The notes under the pieces are model-generated. The model searched no databases. It saw nothing but the letters and a program-made list of their open reading frames with translations, and was not told where the DNA came from. 64,000 nt of DNA from Myxococcales bacterium (GTDB lineage: Bacteria > Myxococcota > Myxococcia > Myxococcales > JAJYLH01): assembly GCA_021787845.1 (NCBI GenBank), contig JAJYLH010000026.1:1-64000 (forward strand), given 5' to 3'. Positions within the stretch are counted from its first letter, which is position 1. Each line of letters begins with the position of its first letter. This document shows positions 26,242 to 34,339 of this stretch, piece after piece. A program made the position numbers and the translations under genes.

Positions 26242-26317
26242 CCGCTTTGACCTTGGCGATGCGCGGCGCGTTCGGCAAACCGAGGCATTGCGCCGGAGCA
26301 TGGGCAAGCGGGCGCGT

Positions 26318-26346
26318 TTGACAGCGATGGCCGGATTGGCTACACG
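26318..26346 (+). promoter_or_regulatory. Candidate promoter of the cystathionine beta-synthase gene
   Basis: A perfect TTGACA (26318-26323), a 17-base spacer and TACACG (26341-26346), 47 bases before the ATG, in a divergent intergenic region. Confidence 0.55.
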
Positions 26347-26392
26347 CCCGCCGCCGGCCATTCCGGGCCGGCCCTCAAGGAGACGACGAAGA

Positions 26393-27766
26393 ATGAAGGC
26401 GTACGCGAACATCCTCGAGACGATCGGTGACACGCCGCTCGTCAAGCTCGGCCGCCTGGTGCCGCCGAAGAGCGCGAACGTCTACGCCAAGCTCGAGTTC
26501 ATGAATCCCGGGAGCGCCGTCAAGGACCGGATGGCGGTCCACATCATCGACAAGGCCGAGCAGGCCGGGCTCTTGAAGCCGGGCGGGACCATCGTCGAGA
26601 ACACGAGCGGCAACACCGGCTTCGCGGTGGCCATGACCGCTGCCGTCCGGGGCTACCGCTGCATCTTCACGATGCCAGACAAGATGAGCACGGAGAAGGT
26701 CAACGCGCTCAAGGGGATGGGCGCCGAGGTGGTGGTCACCCCGACCAACGTGCCGGCGGACGACCCCAAGAGCTACTACGAGGTCGCGAAACGCCTGGCC
26801 CGCGAGATTCCCGGCGCTTTCTACCTGAACCAGTACCACAACCCGGACAACATCGAGGCGCACTACCGCTCGACCGGGCCGGAGATCTGGGAGCAGGCCG
26901 AAGGCGAGATCGACGCGTTCGTCGGCGGGCTGGGCACCGGCGGGACCGTCAGCGGCACCGCGCGGTTCTTGAAGGAGAAGAAGCCGAGCGTGCGCGTCGT
27001 CGGGGTCGATCCGGTGGGCTCGGTCTATTACTCCTATTTCAAGACGGGCAAGCTCTCCGAGCCGCACGTCTACAAGGTCGAGGGCATCGGCGAGGACATG
27101 CTCTGCAAGGCCCTCGATTTCTCGGTGCTCGACGACGTGCGGCAGGTCGACGACAAGCAGTCGTTCGTGATGGCCCGCCGGCTCGCGCGCGAGGAAGGGA
27201 TGTTCTGCGGCGGGTCGTCGGGCGCGGCGGTCCACGTCGCGCTCCAGGTCGCCCAGGAGCTCGGGCCGGGCAAGAACGTCATCGTGCTCCTGCCGGATTC
27301 GGGAAGCCGCTATATTTCGAAGTTCTATTCCGATGAATGGATGAAGGACAACGGCTTCGTCGACCCCGAGGACCGGCTGGGGACCGTCCGCGACCTGCTC
27401 CAGCGCCGGCCGCAGGAGCTGATCACCGCGTTTCGCGAAGACAGCGCGAAGGACGTGGTGGCGCGGATGAAGCACTACGGGATTTCGCAGATGCCGGTGC
27501 TCGACCGGGGGTCCCGCGCGGCGGTCGGGATGATCCACGAATACGACCTGCTCGACGCGCTCTTGACGAACAGGATTCAATACGCGCAGGCGATCATGCC
27601 GCTCGTCGCGCCGCTGCAGGGGCGGGTGACGCCCGACACCGCCGTCTCCAAGCTGCGCGAGATCTTCAGCCAGGACAACGTCGCCGTGGTCGTCGAGAAC
27701 GAGCGCGCCCTCGCGGTCGTGACCAAGATCGACCTCATCGAGTACCTGGGCGTGAAGCTGCAGTAA
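26393..27766 (+). CDS. Cystathionine beta-synthase with CBS domain pair
   Basis: This 457-residue PLP enzyme condenses serine and homocysteine (or performs a related beta-replacement). The PLP lysine is Lys44 in SAVKDRM, the phosphate-facing loop is ENTSGNTG, and GGLGTGGTVSG binds the cofactor phosphate. From about residue 335 there are two CBS motifs that would bind adenosyl ligands and regulate activity. The length and order match bacterial and eukaryotic CBS rather than plain cysteine synthase (about 310). No cystathionine gamma-lyase lies next to it. Confidence 0.92.
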   Translation: MKAYANILETIGDTPLVKLGRLVPPKSANVYAKLEFMNPGSAVKDRMAVHIIDKAEQAGLLKPGGTIVENTSGNTGFAVAMTAAVRGYRCIFTMPDKMSTEKVNALKGMGAEVVVTPTNVPADDPKSYYEVAKRLAREIPGAFYLNQYHNPDNIEAHYRSTGPEIWEQAEGEIDAFVGGLGTGGTVSGTARFLKEKKPSVRVVGVDPVGSVYYSYFKTGKLSEPHVYKVEGIGEDMLCKALDFSVLDDVRQVDDKQSFVMARRLAREEGMFCGGSSGAAVHVALQVAQELGPGKNVIVLLPDSGSRYISKFYSDEWMKDNGFVDPEDRLGTVRDLLQRRPQELITAFREDSAKDVVARMKHYGISQMPVLDRGSRAAVGMIHEYDLLDALLTNRIQYAQAIMPLVAPLQGRVTPDTAVSKLREIFSQDNVAVVVENERALAVVTKIDLIEYLGVKLQ

Positions 27767-27854
27767 AGCGCAGGCCGGCTCAGAAATCGGGACGGCCATG
27801 CAGTAAGCTGCGAGTGGTGATCGGCGGCGAAAAAAAGGAGCCCCGGCGGCGGCG

Positions 27855-28067
27855 ATGAAGATCCGGATCGAGTACTGCGCTCCATGCGGGTACGACCGTC
27901 GGGCGGCTGGTCTGGCTGCTGAAATCAAGGCCGCGAAGGGGTTCGACGCCGAGCTCGTGAAGAGCTCGGGCGGAGTGTTCGAGGTCTGGGCCGACGAGCG
28001 GCTGGTCTTCTCGAAGAAGGCCCTCGGCCGCTTCCCGAATCCGGGCGAGGTGCTGGCCGCGCTTTAA
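27855..28067 (+). CDS. SelW/Rdx-family thioredoxin-like protein (Cys form)
   Basis: This 70-residue protein has the Rdx fold signature: a first strand ending in YCAPCGY, with Cys8 and Cys11 forming a CxxC redox site at the place where selenoproteins carry CxxU, and a KSSGGVFEV strand. This copy uses Cys, so it is not a selenoprotein. It lies 88 bases after the cystathionine beta-synthase gene. An AAAGGAG lies about 18 bases before the ATG, rather far for a normal site. Redox partner unknown. Confidence 0.85.
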   Translation: MKIRIEYCAPCGYDRRAAGLAAEIKAAKGFDAELVKSSGGVFEVWADERLVFSKKALGRFPNPGEVLAAL

Positions 28068-28105
28068 CGGCCGTGCCCCGAGGCGTTCGCCCAGCTCGCC
28101 GCCCG

Positions 28106-28170
28106 CGATCCGGATCGGACCGATCCGACCGATCCGACCGATCGGACCGATCGGACCGATCCGTCCGATC
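28106..28170. repeat. CCGATCGGW array, longest copy
   Basis: Seven consecutive 9-bp units, mostly ACCGATCCG or ACCGATCGG, make this the longest array in the window. Confidence 0.92.
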
Positions 28171-28290
28171 AACGGTGTCGGTATCCCGCCAGCGTCGAGC
28201 CATCAGGGAACGAACGACGGGGCACGGTTCTCGAAGGTCGTGCCCACGCGCTCCTTCACGTGCGCGAGCACGCGAGCTCCCGCGTCTCGG

Positions 28291-30060
28291 TCAGGCGATG
28301 TCGAGCCATTCGAACCAGACCGGATGGTTCGCCTTGTACCATTCGAGCACCCGGCGGATGACGGCCTGCTTCTCGCGGGGGATCACGCGCTCGTCGACCT
28401 GGTCGAAGTGGACGCGGATGCGTTCGCCGTCGTGCTCCAAGCCTTGCGTGATCATCGTCTGCAGCTCGTTGCGGATGCGGCCGGAGTCGGAGACCTTGAC
28501 CGCGCGGCGGGTCCAGTCGGCGCCGTTCATCGCGCGCACGAGCAGCGGGCTGAAGACGAGCCGAGCCTGCTCCAAGCTCTCCATCAGCCGAAAGGTGAAG
28601 GTGATGCGGCTTTGCGCGTGGCGGGTCGCGAGCTGGGTGGTGACGCGCCAGCGGTCGTCGGCGAGACGCTCCACGCCAGGGGTGCCGGTGTACGGGTCCT
28701 CGCACATGTAGCCGGTGGCGGCGAGCGTGCGCCAGTGCTTCTGCGGGAGGAAGTCGTCGGCGCGAACGACGCGCTTGTCGAGCGGCATGTTGGCGGCGGT
28801 GGCGTCGTGGATCACCGCGGCGTAGTACGCGACCCGCTCGTCGTCGATCGCCGCGCCGCCGAAGAGCTCCGCGAGGCGCGCCCGAAAATCCGGCGCCTCG
28901 GGCGACAGCTTCATCAGCCGATACTCCGCGTCGTGCGTCAGCTCGAACCGGGGCGAGAAGACGGCCATCGTCGCGTCGACATCGAGTACCTCGGAGAGGC
29001 TCGCCGCCTGCAACGCCTCGGCGGTTGCCGCGTAGCCGTCGACCAGGAAGACGTGGGTGGCCCCGTGCTCGTCCTGCCAATCGCCGACGAGAAAGGTCGG
29101 CGCGTACGAGCCGGAGTCCGTGAAGACCGGCACCCCTTTCGGCGAGCGCCAGCCGTCCTCCACCAGATGAGCGCCCAAGCTCTGCCATTCCGCCCACAGG
29201 CGGGAGAGGCGCTTGACGCGGCTTCTGCCGCCGAGGGTCCAGACGTGGACGTGCTCCGAGCGGATGCCGGGGTAGGCGAGGCGGATGGCGTCCAGCACCT
29301 GCGCGCGCGGCGTCGCGTAGTCGAGGAGCAGCGACCGCTCCTCGGCGAGGCGCGCGACGCGCTCGGGCACGGTCAAGCAGCCCATATACGACTCGTACGG
29401 TCGCGGCACGGTCAAGGGCGAGTCGAAGAGGTGCAAGACCGACATCGGGCCGGTCTCGCGGCCCTCGGCGAAGCGCGAGGTGTTCTCCAGGGTGTCGACC
29501 GCGGCGCCCCACACGGTGATGCCGCGCGCGCGCAAGCCCTCGAAGAAGTTGTCGAAGCGGTAGTCGGGCTCGTTCAAGAGCCGGCGCACCGCGCGGTCGA
29601 CCGTACGCGCGACCTCGGGCCGAGCGTAGACCCTGCCGAACCCCAGGAGCGGATTCGCCCCCATCTCCGGCGTCTCGCCCGCTTTGGGCATCAGTCCTTC
29701 GCCGAGGCTCACCATGATCGCGTGGTTCTCGGGGAGCGTCCTGGTCAGGTGCCAGAGGCCCTCGCTCATCACGTAGGCGCTGATCGCGTCGGCCGCTTTC
29801 TTCACCTGGTTGTAGGTGTTCTTGTCCGCGCCCTGGCCCGCGCCGAACTCGCCGAAGAGCCGGGTGCCCAGCGCGGTCGCGGCGCTCGTCATCGCGAGGC
29901 AGCGGGCGATGCCGCGCGGAGCGAAGGTGTAGTTGGAGACCGGCTCGGTCTGGGCGCGCTCGACCTCGACGTCCTCGAGCCAGAGGTGGAAGCGCAAGAG
30001 CACCGGGCGGGTGTCGAATGCCCATTGGGCGACGCGGTTTCGCTTTTCGGTGGCGTTCAC
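28291..30060 (-). CDS. Large unrecognised protein
   Basis: This 589-residue soluble protein starts at a GTG with GGAAGGAGAG seven bases upstream, and codon use looks normal. I recognise no family. Visible features are a Gly/Pro-rich segment GEGLMPKAGETPEMG near residue 130, an aromatic DYRFDNFFEGLRARG stretch near 180, and a C-terminus rich in WYKANHPVWFEW. No signal peptide, membrane segment, P-loop or zinc cluster. It is flanked by CCGATCGGW arrays on both sides and is monocistronic. Confidence 0.8.
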   Translation of the reverse strand: MNATEKRNRVAQWAFDTRPVLLRFHLWLEDVEVERAQTEPVSNYTFAPRGIARCLAMTSAATALGTRLFGEFGAGQGADKNTYNQVKKAADAISAYVMSEGLWHLTRTLPENHAIMVSLGEGLMPKAGETPEMGANPLLGFGRVYARPEVARTVDRAVRRLLNEPDYRFDNFFEGLRARGITVWGAAVDTLENTSRFAEGRETGPMSVLHLFDSPLTVPRPYESYMGCLTVPERVARLAEERSLLLDYATPRAQVLDAIRLAYPGIRSEHVHVWTLGGRSRVKRLSRLWAEWQSLGAHLVEDGWRSPKGVPVFTDSGSYAPTFLVGDWQDEHGATHVFLVDGYAATAEALQAASLSEVLDVDATMAVFSPRFELTHDAEYRLMKLSPEAPDFRARLAELFGGAAIDDERVAYYAAVIHDATAANMPLDKRVVRADDFLPQKHWRTLAATGYMCEDPYTGTPGVERLADDRWRVTTQLATRHAQSRITFTFRLMESLEQARLVFSPLLVRAMNGADWTRRAVKVSDSGRIRNELQTMITQGLEHDGERIRVHFDQVDERVIPREKQAVIRRVLEWYKANHPVWFEWLDIA

Positions 30061-30130
30061 GTGGGCTCTCCTTCCGGCGAGTTCCGGGCGCATCCTAACG
30101 CCCGCGCGAGGACGGCGGCCGCGCCCGTCG

Positions 30131-30173
30131 TCGATCAGACCGATCAGTCGGATCCGACCGATCGGTCTGATCC
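30131..30173. repeat. CCGATCGGW array
   Basis: About four and a half units with variants GATCAG and GATCTG, upstream of the unrecognised 589-residue gene. Confidence 0.87.
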
Positions 30174-30197
30174 AGCGGAGAGGTCTCCTCGGAATCA

Positions 30198-30225
30198 GTA
30201 GTGCCGGCCGTCGCGCCCGGCACGC
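30198..30225. repeat. Palindromic element (TAGTGCCGGCC family)
   Basis: TAGTGCCGGCC and CGCCCGGCAC form an inverted repeat; a related copy is at 32660-32686 (GTGCCGGCCCTCTGGCCCGG). Confidence 0.6.
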
Positions 30226-30276
30226 GAAGGAGCGCGATTCTGCCGGGGCCAGCGCCTCTGCCCGGCGCGGCCGTCC

Positions 30277-30945
30277 TCAGCGTTCGAAGCGGTATCCGTG
30301 GCCGCGCACGGTCACGAGGTGCCGCGGCTCGTCCGGGTCGTCCTCGACCTTCACCCGCAGTTGCCGGACGAACGTGTCCACGGTGCGCAAAGTGCCCTCG
30401 TACGACAAGCCCCAGGCGAAGTCGACGAGCTGCTCGCGGCTCAGGGCCCGGCCCTCGTGCTCGACGAACGCGCGCAACAGGCGCAGCTCCTGCGCGGTCA
30501 GCTCGACGGGCGTGCCGTTCTTGCGTACGAGCTGCGCGTCGAGGTCGAGGGTGCAGCTCCCGAAGGAAATCGTCTTCACCGGCTGTGCCCGGCGGAGCAG
30601 CGCCTTCACCCGCGCGAGCAGCTCCGGCAGCCCGAACGGCTTCGCCAGGTAGTCGTCGGCGCCCAGGTCGAGCCCGACGACCTTGTCCGCTTCCGCTCCC
30701 TTCGCCGAGAGGATCAGCACCGGGCGCGCGGCCAGGCGGGAGCGCAGTTGCTGGAGGACCTCGTAGCCGTTCATTCCGGGGAGCATCAGGTCGAGCACCA
30801 CGAGGTCGACGTCCGGCTCCAGCGCCAGCGCGAGCCCGCTGGGGCCGTCGTGGGCGAGCCGGACATGGTGCCCTTCGTGTCGCAGGTTCATCGCCAGCCC
30901 GGCGGCGATGGCCCGGTCGTCCTCGACGATGGCGATGAGGCTCAT
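30277..30945 (-). CDS. OmpR/PhoB-family response regulator
   Basis: This 222-residue regulator has a receiver domain with the acidic pair Asp9/Asp10, the phosphoacceptor Asp52 (VVLDLMLPG), Ser in LILSAKG and Lys in YLAKPFG, then a winged-helix DNA-binding domain ending in VRGHGYRFER. Its ATG overlaps the stop of the upstream kinase gene by four bases, so the two are translated together and form a cognate pair. Targets are unknown. Confidence 0.95.
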   Translation of the reverse strand: MSLIAIVEDDRAIAAGLAMNLRHEGHHVRLAHDGPSGLALALEPDVDLVVLDLMLPGMNGYEVLQQLRSRLAARPVLILSAKGAEADKVVGLDLGADDYLAKPFGLPELLARVKALLRRAQPVKTISFGSCTLDLDAQLVRKNGTPVELTAQELRLLRAFVEHEGRALSREQLVDFAWGLSYEGTLRTVDTFVRQLRVKVEDDPDEPRHLVTVRGHGYRFER

Positions 30946-32471
30946 CCGCTCTCCCGTGCGGCTGGCAGCTCGAAGATGAAGGTCGAGCCCTGGCCGGCGC
31001 GGCTGTGTACCGCGATTCTGCCGCCGTGGGCTTCGACAATCCGCTTGGCGATGGAGAGCCCGAGCCCGGTGCCCTCGGTCCGCCGCGCGAGCAGGTCGTC
31101 AGCCCGATAGAAGCGGTCGAAGATGTGCTTGAGCTCGCGCCGCGCGAGGCCGATGCCGTTGTCCGAGACGCCGATGACGACGCGGTGTCCGTGCCGGCGG
31201 GCGCTGATCTCGATGCGCTTGTCGTCGCCCGAGTATTTCACCGCGTTCTCCAAGAGGTTTCGCAGCACCTGCCCCAGCGCGTTCGGGTCCACGTCGATGC
31301 GCGGCAGCCCCGGTTCGACGGCGACTGTGACGCTCTCCCGCGCGATGCGCGCATGCGCGAGGAAGCTCTCGACCGCCTCGTGGACCAGCGCCTGCGGCTC
31401 CACCGGCTGGCGATCGTAGGGGCGGCGGCCGGCCTCGATGCGCGCCCAGTCGAGCGTGCGTTCGGTGATCAGCGAGAGGCGCTCGCTCTCGGTGAGGATG
31501 AAATCGACGCACGCCTCGCGCTCCTCGGCGGAGCCCGCGCGGCCGAGCTTCAGGGTCTCCGCGAACATCCGGATGCTGGTCAGCGGCGTCTTCAGCTCGT
31601 GCGAGATGTTCGAGACGAAGTCAGTCTTCATCCGGGACAGGCGGACCTCGCGAAAGATGCCACGCAGGGTGATGACGATGCCGGTGATGATGAGCAGGTA
31701 GAAGAGGCTCAGGACGACGATGTAGATGGTGCGGTTTCGCCAGAGCGCGCTGCGGATCGGGTCGCCGGGGGGCAGCACCGCTTGTATTCGCCACTCGGCG
31801 AGCGGCGCCGGCAGGGGAAACGACAGCGCGCTCTGGTCGCTCTTGTCGCTCGTGATTTGCGCGACAAGCCGCGCGACCGGATTGGACGAGCCCTCGTCGA
31901 CGGGCGGGCCGGAGAGCTCGAACCGCGCGGCGTCGGTGGGAAAGCGCTTCTTCCCCTCGCGGGCGACCTCCTGGGCGAGACCGCTCTCGCTGAACGCGAG
32001 CCCGCGCAGGACCGAGCCCTGACGGCGGACCGCGTAGAGCCCGCGCGACGGGCCGCTCGCGACGGGCACGAGGGCGATGGAGCCGTCGGCTGGCGCGCTC
32101 GCCCGTAGATCCGCGACGAGCCCGGGCGCCAGCCGTCGCCCGAGCGGGCGCGAGGTGTGGGTGCCGCCGGAGTCGACCGCGAAGTCGAACTCGACGTCCG
32201 CGCTCGCGGGGAGCGGGAGCGGTTTCGAGAGCCGGCTCGCCTGGGCCTCGATCGTCACCGCGAGCGATTCCGCCAATGCCCGCAGGCGGCCGGCGTATTC
32301 CTGGCTGAAGCGCTTCTCCACCGCCGCGCGCTCGTTGGCGATGGCCATCACGCCGAAGCTGACGAGGCCGACGACCGGGAGAATGACGAGGAAGATGAAG
32401 CGCAAGAGCAGCCGGCGCACCTGCGTCGCGTCGGAGCGCCGAATCGTCACCGCTGGCGGACGGGAGCTCAT
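30942..32471 (-). CDS. Membrane sensor histidine kinase
   Basis: This 509-residue kinase has a first membrane helix near residues 22-44 (LLLRFIFLVILPVVGLVSFG), a periplasmic sensor of about 200 residues without a recognisable domain, a second helix near 255-275, then the H-box NISHELKTPLTSIRM, N-box LLENAVKYS, G1 DNGIGL and G2 GTGLGLSI. The start is the ATG at 32471; the longer open frame upstream has no signal. It precedes its response regulator in the operon. The signal is unknown. Confidence 0.94.
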   Translation of the reverse strand: MSSRPPAVTIRRSDATQVRRLLLRFIFLVILPVVGLVSFGVMAIANERAAVEKRFSQEYAGRLRALAESLAVTIEAQASRLSKPLPLPASADVEFDFAVDSGGTHTSRPLGRRLAPGLVADLRASAPADGSIALVPVASGPSRGLYAVRRQGSVLRGLAFSESGLAQEVAREGKKRFPTDAARFELSGPPVDEGSSNPVARLVAQITSDKSDQSALSFPLPAPLAEWRIQAVLPPGDPIRSALWRNRTIYIVVLSLFYLLIITGIVITLRGIFREVRLSRMKTDFVSNISHELKTPLTSIRMFAETLKLGRAGSAEEREACVDFILTESERLSLITERTLDWARIEAGRRPYDRQPVEPQALVHEAVESFLAHARIARESVTVAVEPGLPRIDVDPNALGQVLRNLLENAVKYSGDDKRIEISARRHGHRVVIGVSDNGIGLARRELKHIFDRFYRADDLLARRTEGTGLGLSIAKRIVEAHGGRIAVHSRAGQGSTFIFELPAARESG

Positions 32472-32570
32472 CGCGGGGCGCAGGGTACCAAGAGGCTCGC
32501 CGAAAAAGGTCCAGCGGTTGCGCCTTGCCTCCATTCGAGGCATCCGCGGGCCGCGGACGATTCGAGCCGC

Positions 32571-32631
32571 GGGCGTGAGCCCGCGGTTCTTGGCAATCAC
32601 CCGTGTCACAGGCAGGTATTAATCGTTGCGC
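32571..32631. repeat. Joined half-elements: GCCGCGGGCGTGAG half and MITE end
   Basis: 32571-32615 repeats the left part of the element at 5629 for about 50 bases; directly after it TATTAATCGTTGCG (from 32618) repeats the terminal repeat of the 146-bp element. The same two element families are neighbours at 5629-6040, about 180 bases apart. Confidence 0.75.
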
Positions 32632-32686
32632 AAACAGCTGCACCGCAGATGGGACTCGGTAGTGCCGGCCCTCTGGCCCGGCGCGA

Positions 32687-32977
32687 CTTCTCGAAGCACA
32701 GCAGGAACAGCTCGGGACCGCCGCGAACGACTTCCATCAGGCATACAAGACCAAGCCCGAAGACCAGAAGAAGCTCAACGAGAAGACCCAGGAGCACGAC
32801 GACGCCGTGGCCGAGCTGCGCGAGATGACCAAGTGCATCCGCGAGCTCGGCTACGCCGCCCTCCGCAACGACCCCCGCCGCAGCCAGTTCGACCGGTACA
32901 AGCCCAAGACCAAGCCGAAGCCGAAACCGGCGCCCGCCGTCGAGCCGCCTCCCGAGACCGCCGAGGCGAGCAAGTAG
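32687..32977 (+). pseudogene. 5'-truncated gene, C-terminal part of a charged helical protein
   Basis: An open frame reads about 95 residues to a TAG at 32975. It starts inside repeat sequence and has an in-frame stop at 32660 and no plausible start codon. The retained part has a charged coiled-coil-like region (DQKKLNEKTQEHDDAVAELR), a C-x-I-x-E-L-G-Y segment and a KPKTKPKPKP tail ending in ETAEASK. Codon bias fits a real gene. The 5' part appears to be lost to the repeat cluster at 32571-32686. Confidence 0.55.
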
Positions 32978-33046
32978 CAAGCGAACGCACATCGCCACGG
33001 TGCCAGGGCAAAGGCCACGGGTGCGATGAGGCCTGCGCCGCTATCG

Positions 33047-33586
33047 CTAAGTGGAGGCGCTGCCGCTCTGCTTCGCGCGCAGGTAGCCGGAGACCCCGTC
33101 GCCGACCGCGAGCAGGTTCGGCTTGAGCGCGGTGATCACGATCCGCTCGATGATCGGTCGCACTGTCCCCGCGAGGAGCCGCGGCACCTTCGTCTTTTCC
33201 AGGTGGAGCACGAGCTCGCCCTTGATTTCCAGCTCCGTCTCGGCGCCCGCCGCGTGGTAGACGTTGTGCCCCCGGCACTCGACCACTCCCGGCATCGCAT
33301 GGGTCTCGATGTGCCAGTCGCAGGTGAAGTCCCCTTCGTCCCAGGTCGCGTAGTCCAGCCACTTGAGCTGCTCCGCCGCGACGAACTTGCGCGCCACCGC
33401 CGGAATCTCGGTCGCCGCGGTCCACTCGTTGAGCAAGTCGGCCCGCGTTCCCTCGTCCGCGCGCTTCTTCACCTCGATGACGCGCACGTTCGGCATGTGC
33501 GGCACGAGCAGGGGCAGGTTGTCGCGCAACGTCCGGAAGACCAGGTCGCGCGCAAAGGGGATGTGTGTCTTCGCCAGGAGCTCCAT
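33047..33586 (-). CDS. SRPBCC-fold protein
   Basis: This 179-residue protein begins MELLAKTHIPFARDLVF and has the alternating strand pattern of START/SRPBCC (Bet v1-like) proteins, with a C-terminal long helix (VRPIIERIVITALKPNLLAVG). Such proteins bind hydrophobic ligands or act as cyclases; nothing here points to one ligand. An earlier ATG at 33670 is possible, but the domain starts at 33586. Confidence 0.72.
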   Translation of the reverse strand: MELLAKTHIPFARDLVFRTLRDNLPLLVPHMPNVRVIEVKKRADEGTRADLLNEWTAATEIPAVARKFVAAEQLKWLDYATWDEGDFTCDWHIETHAMPGVVECRGHNVYHAAGAETELEIKGELVLHLEKTKVPRLLAGTVRPIIERIVITALKPNLLAVGDGVSGYLRAKQSGSAST

Positions 33587-34339
33587 GGCCGGCGAGTCTC
33601 GCACGAGCCGCAGCCGATCGAAAAGCGTTCCGACCGTTCGTCCCCCGAGCCGGACCACTTCACCGCCCAAGCGGCGACCGTCCGCACGGCAAGCGGCTTC
33701 TCCGCCCCGCCTCCCGCAGGGGCAGCGTCCGGCCGCGCTTCTCGCCGAGCGCCCGCGCGCTGGCTCTTCTCGACCTCGCGCAGGGGGGGGGCGGCGTCGG
33801 TGAAGCCATCCGATGCCCGCAAGTGCGTCAACCGGATAGGCATGGATGAAGCTTTCCTCCCGCGCTGCCGGGGGCTCGGGACAGCTCTCCGGCGGCCAGT
33901 GACGAGCGGCCGGGCGAGCCTTCGGATGACGCGGTGCGTCGGGAATTCGGGTGGACGCTCGGCGGCGCGGGCGGTTAGAGTGAGGACCGTACGGGCCGGT
34001 CGCGGCCTCGGGGCTCGTCGCCAGGCGGCGCGTTTCGTGGGTCGGGGCGTCCAGGCTCGGAAGCTTTTCGCACGTCTTTTCGGGTCGGCACGAGCAGGAC
34101 CCTCCTGAGACGGCCTCCCTCGGGCGCGTCGCGGAAGGGCTGTGAACGATCGTGCCAGAAGCTTTCCGTCGCTCTTTGACAGATGGGTCCTAGGAGCCGT
34201 TCCGGCGCCTCTCGAGGCTCGAACCGACCCGAGTCCGCGCGAGGCCCTCATCGCCCTCTTCTCTTTCGGGCGCGGGCTTCGGGCGCGGACGAGAGTCTGT
34301 GAACGGAACCAAGCCCCCAGGACCCCAAAGGACGGCACC
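33587..34339. other. Gap upstream of the RNase E/G gene
   Basis: Open frames here lack motifs and good starts, and I see no gene. A TTGACA at 34176 has no matching -10 box. The region probably holds the RNase leader, which in other bacteria is autoregulatory, but no specific element is recognisable. Confidence 0.5.

Noticed and set aside
27855-28067. Possible selenoprotein
   Set aside because: The redox site is CAPC with ordinary Cys codons and no in-frame TGA.
34176-34204. TTGACA upstream of the RNase E/G gene as a promoter
   Set aside because: No acceptable -10 box at 16-18 bases; the nearest TAGGAG is only 9 bases away.
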